64,000 nt of DNA, taken from positions 930,001 through 994,000 of the forward strand of contig NZ_JAAABI010000001.1 in assembly GCF_009903685.1 (NCBI RefSeq). The letters are read 5' to 3'. The stretch is from Flagellimonas ochracea. Its GTDB lineage: Bacteria; Bacteroidota; Bacteroidia; Flavobacteriales; Flavobacteriaceae. How positions within the stretch are numbered: the first letter of the stretch is position 1; each line of letters begins with the position of its first letter. The notes below the pieces were generated by a model. It was not told the DNA's origin. It did not search any database and saw only the letters and a list, made by a program, of their open reading frames with translations. This document shows positions 1-7,593 of this stretch, piece after piece. A program made the position numbers and the translations under genes.

Positions 1-476
1 ACATTCTCGGTGATGCCCATTTCCCTTTTTTGTTTCCTTATTTCGATTTGTTTGTCGAACAACTGAAGATTGGCATAGTTGTTATCCAAAACATTAAGCA
101 CAATTTTTCTTGAATCGGAATCAAGGGAGTCCAGCTCTGAGTGCAACTCTTTGGCCAAAGCGGTACTTTTGTCAAACTCACCCAAATCATTATATAATTG
201 GGCCTGCATTACTTTGTACAAGCGAACTGCAAATGTATCCTTGGTCTTTTCGGCATTGGATAGGTATACTTTTACCGTATCCAACCAATCATAAGCTGAA
301 TTGGTGTTGTATCGATTAACAGAACCAAAAAACACCTCAAACCGCTCGGGAGCACCCTGCATGGATTGAAAGTCGTCCAAGGAGTTTTGTTCATCGCCAT
401 CAAGTACCTGCGCAACGGCAACTTGTACAAATATGGTACAAAGCAATACTAAGAAAAGTCTGGCGTAACGTTCCAT
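1..476 (-). CDS. TPR-containing sensor protein, N-terminal part (cut by window edge)
   Basis: Open reading frame from ATG at 476 running off the left edge, about 158 codons visible. The first ~23 residues form a Sec signal peptide (charged start, hydrophobic LFLVLLCTIFVQVAVA, then AQ). The rest is helical and polar (pattern VRLYKVMQAQLYNDLGEFDKS), which resembles the tetratricopeptide sensor region of Bacteroidota LytS-type or ordinary histidine kinases. No kinase domain is visible because the gene is truncated by the window. It lies downstream of, and in the same orientation as, a LytTR response regulator, so a sensor/regulator pairing is possible but not shown. The family call is tentative. 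Confidence 0.6.
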   Translation of the reverse strand, partial: MERYARLFLVLLCTIFVQVAVAQVLDGDEQNSLDDFQSMQGAPERFEVFFGSVNRYNTNSAYDWLDTVKVYLSNAEKTKDTFAVRLYKVMQAQLYNDLGEFDKSTALAKELHSELDSLDSDSRKIVLNVLDNNYANLQLFDKQIEIRKQKREMGITEN

Positions 477-647
477 TAATTTACCTGATAGTACATTCAA
501 AAGTTTTGAAATGCTATTATTTATTTGTGCCCTTTACTATGTAATAGCCCCTTTCTGCTGAATGTAACATTGCGCAATCTAATGCTGAACAATGCCTTAT
601 TAATTATGCATTATTGTCAACGTATGGGGTATATAAAGAACGTTATA

Positions 648-720
648 TTGTTGTCAAAATTAAATCCATTAAGAAAGACTTAACGTGTATTGTTGTGAAA
701 CCCTCGATTTCTGTTGTGAA
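648..720 (+). promoter_or_regulatory. Phased direct repeats TTGTTGT(G/C)AA, candidate LytTR-type operator
   Basis: Three near-identical 10-mers start at 648 (TTGTTGTCAA), 690 (TTGTTGTGAA) and 711 (CTGTTGTGAA). The spacings are 42 and 21 bp, exact multiples of two helical turns. LytTR DNA-binding domains are known to bind direct repeats about 21-22 bp apart, and a LytTR regulator is encoded close by at 1034-1789. The motif itself is not a known LytTR consensus to me, so the assignment is inference. Confidence 0.4.
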
Positions 721-807
721 AGTAAACATGCTGTATGCCAAAGTACCATTGGTCGATGTTTTGTGTATTTTATGGAGTTTTACAAGATACCTGAACCAGA
801 ACAAACG

Positions 808-839
808 AAAAAGGCCTTGTTTATTAACAAGACCCTTTT
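808..839 (-). terminator. Candidate intrinsic terminator
   Basis: CTTGTT (816-821) pairs with AACAAG (826-831) around a TATT loop. After one C-A mismatch the stem continues as GG/CC and A/T pairs. Read leftward the hairpin is followed by TTTTT. It is the second leftward terminator after the response regulator. Confidence 0.45.
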
Positions 840-981
840 ACGAGAACACTATATGAAAATGAAAAAATTACTTTCTGAATCAATTACACAGCTAAACTAC
901 AGTACTACCTTTCTCCCATGAAATTATTGTTGTGAAGCTTCAAATAGTTGTGGTGTCCGTCTCACTAAAGCTGTTTAAAAT

Positions 982-1005
982 AAAAAACGCCCTCGAAAGG
1001 ACGTT
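982..1005 (-). terminator. Intrinsic terminator of the response regulator gene
   Basis: Read leftward: AACGTCC, loop TTTCGA, then GGGCGTT (one G-T pair), followed by a TTTTTATTTT tract. It lies about 30 bp after the stop codon of the LytTR regulator at 1034. Confidence 0.7.
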
Positions 1006-1033
1006 CATTTTGCGTTGAACAGAATTAAACCCA

Positions 1034-1789
1034 TCAACTGTTCATGGATGAGATTATGAATTCTTTGAAGTCTTTGGAAATTGGAATCAAGTTATTATTG
1101 ATCATAATATCCTTGGAATTAATGGCATCAATATGGTCTACATTTACAATGTAGGACTTATGTGCCCGATAGAATTTGTTCCTTGGCAATTTTTCCAAAT
1201 AGTCCTTTAAGGGAGACCTTACCAAGAACTTCTTATCCACTGTATTGACTTCAAGATACACATTGTCCGCTTTAATGAACTGAATATCCTCAAATTGAAT
1301 TCTATAATACAGGTGTTGTTTTTTAACAAAAATTGAATCCTTTAGTACGGAGTTGGATGTTATACCGTCCGCTACATCAGTTTCATCTTGTTTACCTTTC
1401 ATCTTTGAGTTGTAATTGAAATTGGATAATGCAATTTCAATAGAAGTGTACAAGTCTTGCTGCTCAAACGGTTTTACGAGATAACCATCAGGTTTTACGG
1501 TTTTTGCATTCTCAACAGTAGCTCTGTCCGAGTTGGAGGTAACAAAAATGAATGGGATGTTATAGTTTGCCCTTATGTGTTTTCCAAGATCGATACCAGT
1601 TTTGTCCGAAGCCAATATAATGTCGATAAGAACCAAATCAATATGATTGTTCTTCAACACGTCAACGGCCTGTTCGTATACAATTACATTGTCTACAATC
1701 TCATAACCGATTTCCTCCAACATGGATTGCATATCATCAGCAATGATCACGTTGTCCTCTACAATCAATATTTTAATCGGATGTTCCAA
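1034..1789 (-). CDS. LytTR-family response regulator
   Basis: 251-residue two-domain transcription factor. Residues ~5-125 are a CheY-type receiver: acidic ED pair at 11-12, phosphoacceptor D56 in VLIDIILA, Thr in FVTSN, Lys in YLVKPF. Residues ~150-250 are a LytTR DNA-binding domain (FIKADNVYLEV, then RAHKSYIVNVDHI). LytTR proteins bind direct repeats and typically partner with membrane histidine kinases. The start is TTG; no in-frame ATG exists before an upstream stop. The gene sits 33 bp after menA on the same strand, so it may be read from the men cluster. A hairpin terminator follows at 982-1005. Its partner may be the sensor gene at 1-476. Confidence 0.9.
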   Translation of the reverse strand: MEHPIKILIVEDNVIIADDMQSMLEEIGYEIVDNVIVYEQAVDVLKNNHIDLVLIDIILASDKTGIDLGKHIRANYNIPFIFVTSNSDRATVENAKTVKPDGYLVKPFEQQDLYTSIEIALSNFNYNSKMKGKQDETDVADGITSNSVLKDSIFVKKQHLYYRIQFEDIQFIKADNVYLEVNTVDKKFLVRSPLKDYLEKLPRNKFYRAHKSYIVNVDHIDAINSKDIMINNNLIPISKDFKEFIISSMNS

Positions 1790-1822
1790 ATTGTCTAAAG
1801 TTTAGTGGGTTGTATCTCAAAA

Positions 1823-2749
1823 TTACAAAAAAATATTAACTGCTAAGCAGTATAGCAAGGATAGTAAAAAAGTGCTGAGGGCCAATTTTTTTAGTTCGCC
1901 ATCAAGGGCTTTGGGTACGTCTGTCATCATTACCGTGCGCAGATGTAAAATAATGGGGAAAAATGCCAACAAATAATAGGAATTAAGCAGTTCCACTTTT
2001 TCAATCCAAGTATAGGCAACAAAACAAACCAAGGCTAGGGAAATCAAAGCAAAGTGATATAACTTGCCATTTTTAAATCCCATTTTGACCACCAAGGTGT
2101 TCTTACCATGTTTTTTGTCGGAATGGACATCCCTGAGGTTATTTAAATTCAACACCCCCACACATAACAGCCCAATTGAAATTGCGGGCAACAGCGCACT
2201 CGCATGCATCGACCTGGTATATAAAAACATACTGCCCAATACGCCAAGCAATCCAAAGAACAGAAATACGAATAAATCCCCCAATCCGATATAACCGTAC
2301 GCATTGGAACCAACGGTATACCGAATGGCCGCCCAAATGCTAAGGATCCCTAGCACCAAAAAGAGTGTGAAGAACAAAAAATCATCTTTTCCGAAAGCTC
2401 TATAAAGTAATATGATAGCTATGGCCAACGTTAGGCCAATGGAAATTAAAATGCCCTTTTTAAGAGCGCTTCGAGAAAGAAGGCCACTTTGGAGCACTCG
2501 TGCAGGCCCAATTCTGTCCTCATTATCCGTCCCTTTAACGCCATCGCCATAATCATTGGCAAAATTGGAAGTTATTTGAAAGCCCACCGTGGTCAAAAGG
2601 GCCAACACAAAAATTCCAACATCGAAAAAACCTTGTTTAATGGCAAGTCCGGTGCCGACAATAATTCCAGAAAGTGATAGTGGAAGAGTACGCAGTCTGG
2701 CTGCTTGTACCCAAATTTTAAATGATCCCAAATTAGTACGGGTCTTCAA
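1823..2749 (-). CDS. menA: 1,4-dihydroxy-2-naphthoate polyprenyltransferase MenA
   Basis: 308 residues, UbiA superfamily integral membrane prenyltransferase. It joins 1,4-dihydroxy-2-naphthoate to a polyprenyl diphosphate to make demethylmenaquinone in the inner membrane. The first prenyl-diphosphate-binding segment is visible as NFANDYGDGVKGTDN (DxxxD type, near residues 63-77), and about eight hydrophobic helices follow. The N-terminal AARLRTLPLSLSGIIVG is typical of MenA. The start is TTG at 2749, overlapping the upstream gene by 17 bp. A second TTG at 2731, just past the upstream stop, is equally possible. It lies in the men cluster with menD and menF. Confidence 0.93.
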   Translation of the reverse strand: MKTRTNLGSFKIWVQAARLRTLPLSLSGIIVGTGLAIKQGFFDVGIFVLALLTTVGFQITSNFANDYGDGVKGTDNEDRIGPARVLQSGLLSRSALKKGILISIGLTLAIAIILLYRAFGKDDFLFFTLFLVLGILSIWAAIRYTVGSNAYGYIGLGDLFVFLFFGLLGVLGSMFLYTRSMHASALLPAISIGLLCVGVLNLNNLRDVHSDKKHGKNTLVVKMGFKNGKLYHFALISLALVCFVAYTWIEKVELLNSYYLLAFFPIILHLRTVMMTDVPKALDGELKKLALSTFLLSLLYCLAVNIFL

Positions 2750-3332
2750 TTTTTATGCGCTTCCCATCTTTATAGGAGGCTACAAAAGCATCTTTGAATC
2801 CCATGGAAACCAACTGTTTTCTAAAAGACTGTGCTTCATCCAAGGTTTCAAAATTTCCTAGGGAATAGGCATAAAAAGGATTTGTCTTTACAAAGAGTGT
2901 ATTAGTAAGGGCTTCAGAGGCCAGGGTTACGTTGTTATCCACAAAGGACTTTACTTGAACCGAATAAATTTTCTCCTTGTCCAAAAATGCTTTGGCCAAA
3001 TAAAACTCCCTAACCAAGCTCAACTCCTCGTTTTGCGTCTTAAGATTATCGATCCTGGTTTTTATGGCATCCAAACTATCTATGGAAACCAATAGATTAT
3101 TTTGATTTTCAAAGGACTTTTTGCTACTTAGGCCTGCGGTAAACGACGTTATGGCCAAAACTCCGATTAAGAAGAGCCCCGTGATTCCCATCAAAACATT
3201 TCGTTGCAACTTTAATCGGCGTAAATCTTTGTTTTTGAACTTGATTTGATCTAAAAGTCTTTCATTGATTATTTGGGCCTTGTCTATATCCTTATGCAGG
3301 TCCAACAAATCGCTTTCTTCAATAAAAGGCAT
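2733..3332 (-). CDS. Single-pass membrane protein with coiled coil and SPOR-like C-terminus
   Basis: 199 residues. A basic/acidic helix (1-45) precedes one transmembrane segment near 46-68 (MGITGLFLIGVLAITSF). A predicted coiled coil (~70-115) follows, then a C-terminal region YSVQVKSF...AYSLGNFETLDEAQSFRKQL...KDAFVASYKDG that matches the layout of peptidoglycan-binding SPOR domains. This suggests an envelope role, with the C-terminus in the periplasm. The gene overlaps menA by 17 bp and has ATG at 3332. It sits where menB is often found in related men clusters. The SPOR assignment is from pattern only; the function is unknown. Confidence 0.65.
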   Translation of the reverse strand: MPFIEESDLLDLHKDIDKAQIINERLLDQIKFKNKDLRRLKLQRNVLMGITGLFLIGVLAITSFTAGLSSKKSFENQNNLLVSIDSLDAIKTRIDNLKTQNEELSLVREFYLAKAFLDKEKIYSVQVKSFVDNNVTLASEALTNTLFVKTNPFYAYSLGNFETLDEAQSFRKQLVSMGFKDAFVASYKDGKRIKIEDPY

Positions 3333-3356
3333 ATAATCTTATGTATTTGTGAACAG

Positions 3357-3409
3357 ACTATGCCAAGCGCATAGTTGTCAGTGGGTTATTGTAGTGTATT
3401 ACAAAAGTA
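3357..3409 (-). promoter_or_regulatory. Leader hairpin and candidate -7 box for the SPOR-like gene
   Basis: On the minus strand TACTTTTG (3402-3409) matches the Bacteroidota -7 consensus TAnnTTTG about 70 bp before the ATG at 3332, but no clear -33 TTG is present. Between them ACTATGC (3357-3363) and GCATAGT (3369-3375) form a perfect 7-bp inverted repeat with a 5-nt loop in the presumed leader. This is a modest candidate promoter with a structured 5' leader. Confidence 0.35.
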
Positions 3410-3461
3410 AAGTTTTTAGTGAAAGAAAAAAACCTTATATGCTCAATTCTAGGGTTTAAGG

Positions 3462-4292
3462 CTATAATTTCTGGATGCCATCATCTTTGATTTCAATTTT
3501 ACGCTCCCTATACAAAACACCTACGCCTTTTTTAAAAGCTTTTTTGCTAAGCTGTAACGTTCTTTTTATTTCTTCCGGTGAAGACTTGTCATGCAAGGGC
3601 AAAAAACCATTGTTCTCATTCAATTTCTCCAGAATTAGGTTTGCAGTTGGCTCCAGCATTTTAGCGCCAATGGGTTGCAAAGAGACATCGATTTTATGGT
3701 CCTCCCTACAATTTTTGATGTAGCCTTTTAGTTCCATCCCAACTTCCACTGGAGCGTACACATCGCTGGAAAACAACAACCCCTTATGCTCATTGTTAAT
3801 AATGACTTCCCAGCCCAATGGTGTTTTACGACTTACCAAGAGGTCCACTTCGGCATTGACTTCGTAGGAAGCTTCCTCATTGGAAAGAAACTTGTTGATT
3901 CTTGAAGAGCCTGTCAGTCGAAACGACTTTTCATCCAAATAACAATGTACCACATATTTTTTTCCTTCTTCCATTTTTATGGCCTGTTCCCGAAAAGGGA
4001 CCAACAGGTGTTTTTCTAAACCCCAATCCATAAACGCTCCATGGTCAGAGACCTGTGCCACCTCTAAAAATGCATATCCATTACGAACAATTTTGGGTTT
4101 TAACGTAGTTGCTATGGGCCGTTCACTGTGATCCAAATAGCAGAAAACCTCCAATTCCATATCGAGCTGGATATCCTCTGGAACGTATTTGTTCGGCAGT
4201 AGCACCTCGGTATCTTCGTCATCACTCAGAAAAACACCGACACTAGTGCTTCTGATTACTTTCAGCTTGTTATAGTTTCCCAGTTCGATCAT
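3462..4292 (-). CDS. CvfB/YitL-like S1-domain RNA-binding protein
   Basis: 276 residues. The family consists of several OB-fold/S1-type modules followed by a small winged helix and is thought to bind RNA. The pattern here is characteristic: GNYNKLKVIRSTSVGVFLSD at the start, GAFMDWGLEKHLLVPFREQ in the middle S1 module (~95-115), then RLTGSSRINKFL and GLLFSSDVY, ending in a helix-rich tail (PEEIKRTLQLSKKAFKKGVG). CvfB affects virulence gene expression in staphylococci; its role in Bacteroidota is not established. A -7 box lies at 4309-4316, 17 bp upstream of the ATG. The gene is well separated from its neighbours. Confidence 0.85.
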   Translation of the reverse strand: MIELGNYNKLKVIRSTSVGVFLSDDEDTEVLLPNKYVPEDIQLDMELEVFCYLDHSERPIATTLKPKIVRNGYAFLEVAQVSDHGAFMDWGLEKHLLVPFREQAIKMEEGKKYVVHCYLDEKSFRLTGSSRINKFLSNEEASYEVNAEVDLLVSRKTPLGWEVIINNEHKGLLFSSDVYAPVEVGMELKGYIKNCREDHKIDVSLQPIGAKMLEPTANLILEKLNENNGFLPLHDKSSPEEIKRTLQLSKKAFKKGVGVLYRERKIEIKDDGIQKL

Positions 4293-4308
4293 ATGTTGTA
4301 AATGAAGA

Positions 4309-4316
4309 CAAAGCTA
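4309..4316 (-). promoter_or_regulatory. Candidate -7 promoter element (cvfB-like gene)
   Basis: TAGCTTTG on the minus strand matches TAnnTTTG. The predicted transcript would begin about 10 nt before the ATG at 4292. A terminator for the preceding gene (4321-4346) lies directly upstream, which fits a separate transcription unit. No good -33 TTG is visible. Confidence 0.45.
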
Positions 4317-4320
4317 GCTA

Positions 4321-4346
4321 TAAAAAAAACCGCCCCTAGGGAGGGT
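4321..4346 (-). terminator. Intrinsic terminator after the DUF2853 gene
   Basis: On the minus strand ACCCTCCC and GGGGCGGT can pair (one C-C mismatch, CTAG loop), followed by eight T residues. It is placed 22 bp after the stop of the DUF2853 gene. Confidence 0.6.
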
Positions 4347-4367
4347 ATTCCAAAAGATACGTAGCAT

Positions 4368-4709
4368 TCAATTATATATAGATTCTTTTCCAAAATGCTT
4401 GGCCAGCATGTAATAGATAACTGCACGGTACTTATTCTTATCGGACCTTCCGTACCTGTCGATCACCTTGTTTATGGCATCCAACAGGCTTGGACCGTCT
4501 GAAAGCCCCAACTTTCTTATTAAAAAATTGTTCTTAACCGTGTTTAGCTCCTTCTCATCGGAACCGGAAACCTTTGATGAATCTGAATTATAAATAGCCG
4601 GTCCCAGTCCTATGGCGACCTTGGTCAACAGATCCATGTCGGGCGTTTCGCCAAACTTATCTTTAATATCGGCTGCATATTTCTCAATCAATTCATCTCG
4701 TTTGCTCAT
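4368..4709 (-). CDS. DUF2853 family protein
   Basis: 113 residues, entirely helical in appearance and without a signal peptide or membrane segment. The start (KRDELIEKYAADIKDKF) and tail (DKNKYRAVIYYMLAKHFGKE) match DUF2853, a small cytoplasmic family of unknown function with known structures. It sits 34 bp downstream of menD in the same direction and is probably cotranscribed with it. A terminator follows at 4321-4346. No function can be given; its repeated occurrence beside men genes in flavobacteria is a recollection, not something seen here. Confidence 0.85.
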   Translation of the reverse strand: MSKRDELIEKYAADIKDKFGETPDMDLLTKVAIGLGPAIYNSDSSKVSGSDEKELNTVKNNFLIRKLGLSDGPSLLDAINKVIDRYGRSDKNKYRAVIYYMLAKHFGKESIYN

Positions 4710-4743
4710 AACAATTAGTGTTCTTGTGGTTGTCTAATACGCT

Positions 4744-6480
4744 CTAAGATATGAAATCGAAATAGCTGAGCAAAATTTTATTATTTACTTTGCGAGGGGT
4801 GAAAATCTCCAGAATCTGTGGTTTTTCAGATGGCGAATAGAAGTCTTTCAAACTTGTTTTCAATTTTTCATCACTGGAAACGTTTTGATATCCAAAACCA
4901 TACATTTGCGCCAAGTGCTTTGCATTGAGATTGTGGTTGGTTTCAAAGTAGGTAGAAAACTCCTTGGTGTCTTCTTTGCCCGGAAGTATCCTAAAAATTC
5001 CACCACCCGTATTGTTAACGACAATGATTCTAAAATCATTCCGTATGTGGTTGTTCCATAAAGCATTGCTGTCGTAAAAAAAACTGAGGTCACCCGTTAT
5101 CAGTAAAGTAGGGTGCTCAGCATGTACCGCGCCCCCTAGCGCTGTGGATGTACTTCCATCTATACCACTAGTCCCCCGATTGGAAAACACTTTTAATGAT
5201 TTGTCCATTTGAAACAATTGGGCATAGCGGACAGTAGAGCTGTTTGCAAGATGTACTTGAAATTGTTCAGGGATTGACCTAATAACCCTATCAAAAACCA
5301 GAAAATCCGAAAACGATATTTGATTTAGATATGCCTCCCTACTTTTCTCGTATTTTTTCTTGACCGTTTCCCAGTAATTACGGTAGGTATTTTTTGTGGT
5401 TGAAGACAATCCAATTGCCTTGAAAAAGTCATTGGGGTGCATCTTAATGTGCCTTGTCAAACAAAAAAAAGTGTCATAGGCCTTTTTGGGATCAATATGC
5501 CAATGCTCCTTAGGACGATACTCCCGTAGAAATGCCTTGATTTTTTTTGAGACTATCATTCCACCAAAGGTGACCAATAAATCGGGTTGAAGTGATTTAA
5601 AAAGTTTTTCTTTGTCCGAAGATTTCTCTATGGGGGCAATGACGCTATCGATACTGGGAAAGAAATCCGGATGATAGAGGTTGGAAGTGGTCTCGGTGAA
5701 AACCAAAGTTGCACCATTTTCTGCCAAAACTTCCAACACTTCTTTTTCCATGGAATTGGGGGCATTTACCCCGACCAAAACCATCACTTTGCTACTTTTT
5801 TCCCACTGTTCAGCCAGTTGATTCCAGTTTTGCGGTTCACTGACCCGTTTTGGTTCGTCCACAGTCAAAGATATTTCCACAGTAGGTGAATCAACCGTTC
5901 CATATAAAGGTTCTTCAAAAGGAATGTTGATGTGAACCGGCGATTTTTCTTGAATGGCAACATGAAGTGCCTTAGCTAACTGCTCTTCATTATATGCCTG
6001 TATTTCTTCTTGGGTTTTACCCAGTAGTTTTGGGCCAAATTTGGTCAGCACTTCGGGTGCATGGGAAATATCCTGTTTCAAATTGGCAGCGTATCCTATG
6101 TGCTTCTCCAAAACGTTTTCCTGTCGAATGGTCTGTCCGTCGCCAATATCAATTCGATAGCTTGGTCTGTCAGCAGAGACCACAATCAGTGGAATATCAC
6201 TATAAAAAGCCTCGGCAACTGCTGGATAATAGTTTAAAAGTGCGCTTCCAGAAGTACAAACTACCGCTACTGGTTCTTGTAGTTGTTGGGCCATGCCCAG
6301 AGCAAAGAAACCAGCACAACGTTCATCCACAATGCTATAGCAGTTGAAATATGGATTTTTGGTAAAACCAAGCGTAAGTGGAGCATTTCTAGACCCGGGA
6401 GAAATGACAATATGCTTTGCTCCTTTGGATTGAAAAAAAAGGACCAATGTTTGGGCCGAGGGAATGGATGAATACATCAT
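4744..6480 (-). CDS. menD: 2-succinyl-5-enolpyruvyl-6-hydroxy-3-cyclohexene-1-carboxylate synthase MenD
   Basis: Thiamine diphosphate enzyme that condenses isochorismate with 2-oxoglutarate in menaquinone synthesis. About 578 residues from ATG 6480, the usual MenD length. Visible features: N-terminal HIVISPGSRNAPLTLGF, the conserved Glu in SIVDERCAGFFALG, the CTSGSALLNYYPAV segment, and a C-terminal ThDP/Mg motif GDLSFFYDSNALWNN. An in-frame TTG at 6489 exists but lies inside a strong -7 box (6487-6494), so ATG 6480 or 6477 is preferred. The gene follows menF by about 50 bp and appears to have its own promoter. Confidence 0.95.
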   Translation of the reverse strand: MMYSSIPSAQTLVLFFQSKGAKHIVISPGSRNAPLTLGFTKNPYFNCYSIVDERCAGFFALGMAQQLQEPVAVVCTSGSALLNYYPAVAEAFYSDIPLIVVSADRPSYRIDIGDGQTIRQENVLEKHIGYAANLKQDISHAPEVLTKFGPKLLGKTQEEIQAYNEEQLAKALHVAIQEKSPVHINIPFEEPLYGTVDSPTVEISLTVDEPKRVSEPQNWNQLAEQWEKSSKVMVLVGVNAPNSMEKEVLEVLAENGATLVFTETTSNLYHPDFFPSIDSVIAPIEKSSDKEKLFKSLQPDLLVTFGGMIVSKKIKAFLREYRPKEHWHIDPKKAYDTFFCLTRHIKMHPNDFFKAIGLSSTTKNTYRNYWETVKKKYEKSREAYLNQISFSDFLVFDRVIRSIPEQFQVHLANSSTVRYAQLFQMDKSLKVFSNRGTSGIDGSTSTALGGAVHAEHPTLLITGDLSFFYDSNALWNNHIRNDFRIIVVNNTGGGIFRILPGKEDTKEFSTYFETNHNLNAKHLAQMYGFGYQNVSSDEKLKTSLKDFYSPSEKPQILEIFTPRKVNNKILLSYFDFIS

Positions 6481-6486
6481 GGAGCA

Positions 6487-6517
6487 CAAAAATACATCCC
6501 AAAAGATATTCCGCCAA
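6487..6517 (-). promoter_or_regulatory. Promoter of menD (-33 TTG, -7 TATTTTTG)
   Basis: On the minus strand TTG (6515-6517) is followed after 20 bp by TATTTTTG (6487-6494), a full match to the Bacteroidota -33/-7 consensus. The ATG at 6480 begins only 6 nt after the -7 box, so the transcript would have almost no leader. The site lies in the menF-menD gap. Confidence 0.6.
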
Positions 6518-6531
6518 TTAAAAGCATCAGT

Positions 6532-7593
6532 TTACAGCACATTGAACATAGTCAGACTTTTATTTTGCGTCTCGGTCCATTCGCTTTCGGGGTCAGAGGC
6601 TGCCGTAATTCCCCCTCCCACAAAGATGAAAGCACTATTTGGATGCAACTCCATACATCGAAGATTGACGAAAAGTGATATCTCTTTTTCTTTCTCCAGA
6701 TTGAGTTCGCCCAAGAAACCGGTATAAAAACCCCTATCATAGCCTTCATGTTTTTTAATAAAAGTGTTTGCTGCCGATACAGGAATTCCACAAACGGCCG
6801 GGGTCGGATGCAACGAGGTAATTATTTCACCTATATCGGTCTCGGGCAGCAATGTGCCTTTTACCTTCGATTTAAGGTGCCATAAGTTGCCTGCTCTTGT
6901 AGACTTTGCATCTCCCACCTTGAGTTTTTCCATTAGGGGTTGCAATTTTACTCTAATGTAATCAGAAACCAATTGTTGCTCCTCAATTTCCTTACTGCCC
7001 CATTCCGGTTCCTTGTGCTCTTGATAGGGCATGGTTGCAGCTAAGGACATGGTCTTCATAGTATTATTGCTTATTTGAACCAAGGTCTCGGGTGTTGCCC
7101 CACACCAGGTTCCCACCTTTGGATGATAAAACAGGTAACAAAAAGCCTGCGGGTAAAGACTTAAAAGGGTATAAAAAATATCAATAGGGCCTTTTGACCT
7201 TTCCACCGAAATTCTTCGTGACAGGACCACTTTCTCCAAATGACCTTTTCTAATCTCGCTGATTCCCTGTTCCACCAAGTTAATATGCTGTAGTTTTCCT
7301 GATTCGCCTTCATGCACCTTTTCCTTTGCTGGGGTCGCCAAAGTGTCCAAACTAATGGTTTGAACATCATCAGGTTGAACGAGGACAGCACCTTTTTCAA
7401 GGTCAAAAGGAGCAAAGACAAATCCCCTTTCTTTGAAGGTGACGGCCCTATTTAGCGCATCATTATGCTGGTAAATGGACCTAATTTCTTTCTCACCAGG
7501 TTTTCGATAACATGAAAACGGGAGTCCCTTTTCAAAAGAAGTGGCCATTTTGTTGAAAAACTTACCTAATGGGTTATGTTCTGGGTAATGCAA
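6532..7593 (-). CDS. menF: Isochorismate synthase (MenF/EntC family)
   Basis: 353 residues of the chorismate-binding fold. It isomerises chorismate to isochorismate, the first committed menaquinone step. The C-terminal core is intact: KVVLSRRISVER, GTWCGATPETLVQ, SLAATMPY, SKVKGTLL, LHPTPAVCGIP, GFYTGFLGELNL and FVGGGITAASDPESEW. The family normally has 350-450 residues, so this is a short but complete form. The start is TTG at 7593, giving a 20-bp overlap with the thioesterase gene. The first in-frame ATG is at 7548 and would still keep the core. menD follows immediately. The menF name rests on context as well as fold. Confidence 0.92.
   Translation of the reverse strand: MHYPEHNPLGKFFNKMATSFEKGLPFSCYRKPGEKEIRSIYQHNDALNRAVTFKERGFVFAPFDLEKGAVLVQPDDVQTISLDTLATPAKEKVHEGESGKLQHINLVEQGISEIRKGHLEKVVLSRRISVERSKGPIDIFYTLLSLYPQAFCYLFYHPKVGTWCGATPETLVQISNNTMKTMSLAATMPYQEHKEPEWGSKEIEEQQLVSDYIRVKLQPLMEKLKVGDAKSTRAGNLWHLKSKVKGTLLPETDIGEIITSLHPTPAVCGIPVSAANTFIKKHEGYDRGFYTGFLGELNLEKEKEISLFVNLRCMELHPNSAFIFVGGGITAASDPESEWTETQNKSLTMFNVL

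Larger units (their letters stand above)
477..1033. other. 557-bp intergenic region without a convincing gene
   Basis: No ORF here has family-like sequence. The region holds two hairpins that read as leftward terminators (808-839 and 982-1005) and a set of TTGTTGTGAA-like repeats starting at 648, 690, 711 and 927. A 22-codon ORF (853-921, rightward) is visible but has no ribosome binding site or recognisable family. The region forms the long upstream leader of the sensor gene that starts at 476. Confidence 0.6.

Noticed and set aside
853..921. 22-codon rightward ORF beginning MKMKKLLSES between two hairpins, a possible peptide signal.
   Set aside because: No ribosome binding site, promoter or known family. 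Its position near a LytTR gene is suggestive but chance ORFs of this size are common in AT-rich intergenic DNA.
614..921. Overlapping ORFs of ~80 codons in the 477-1033 region.
   Set aside because: Composition and residues (VVVKIKSIKK, CCETLDFCCESK) come from the repeated TTGTTGTGAA DNA motif; no start signal or family.
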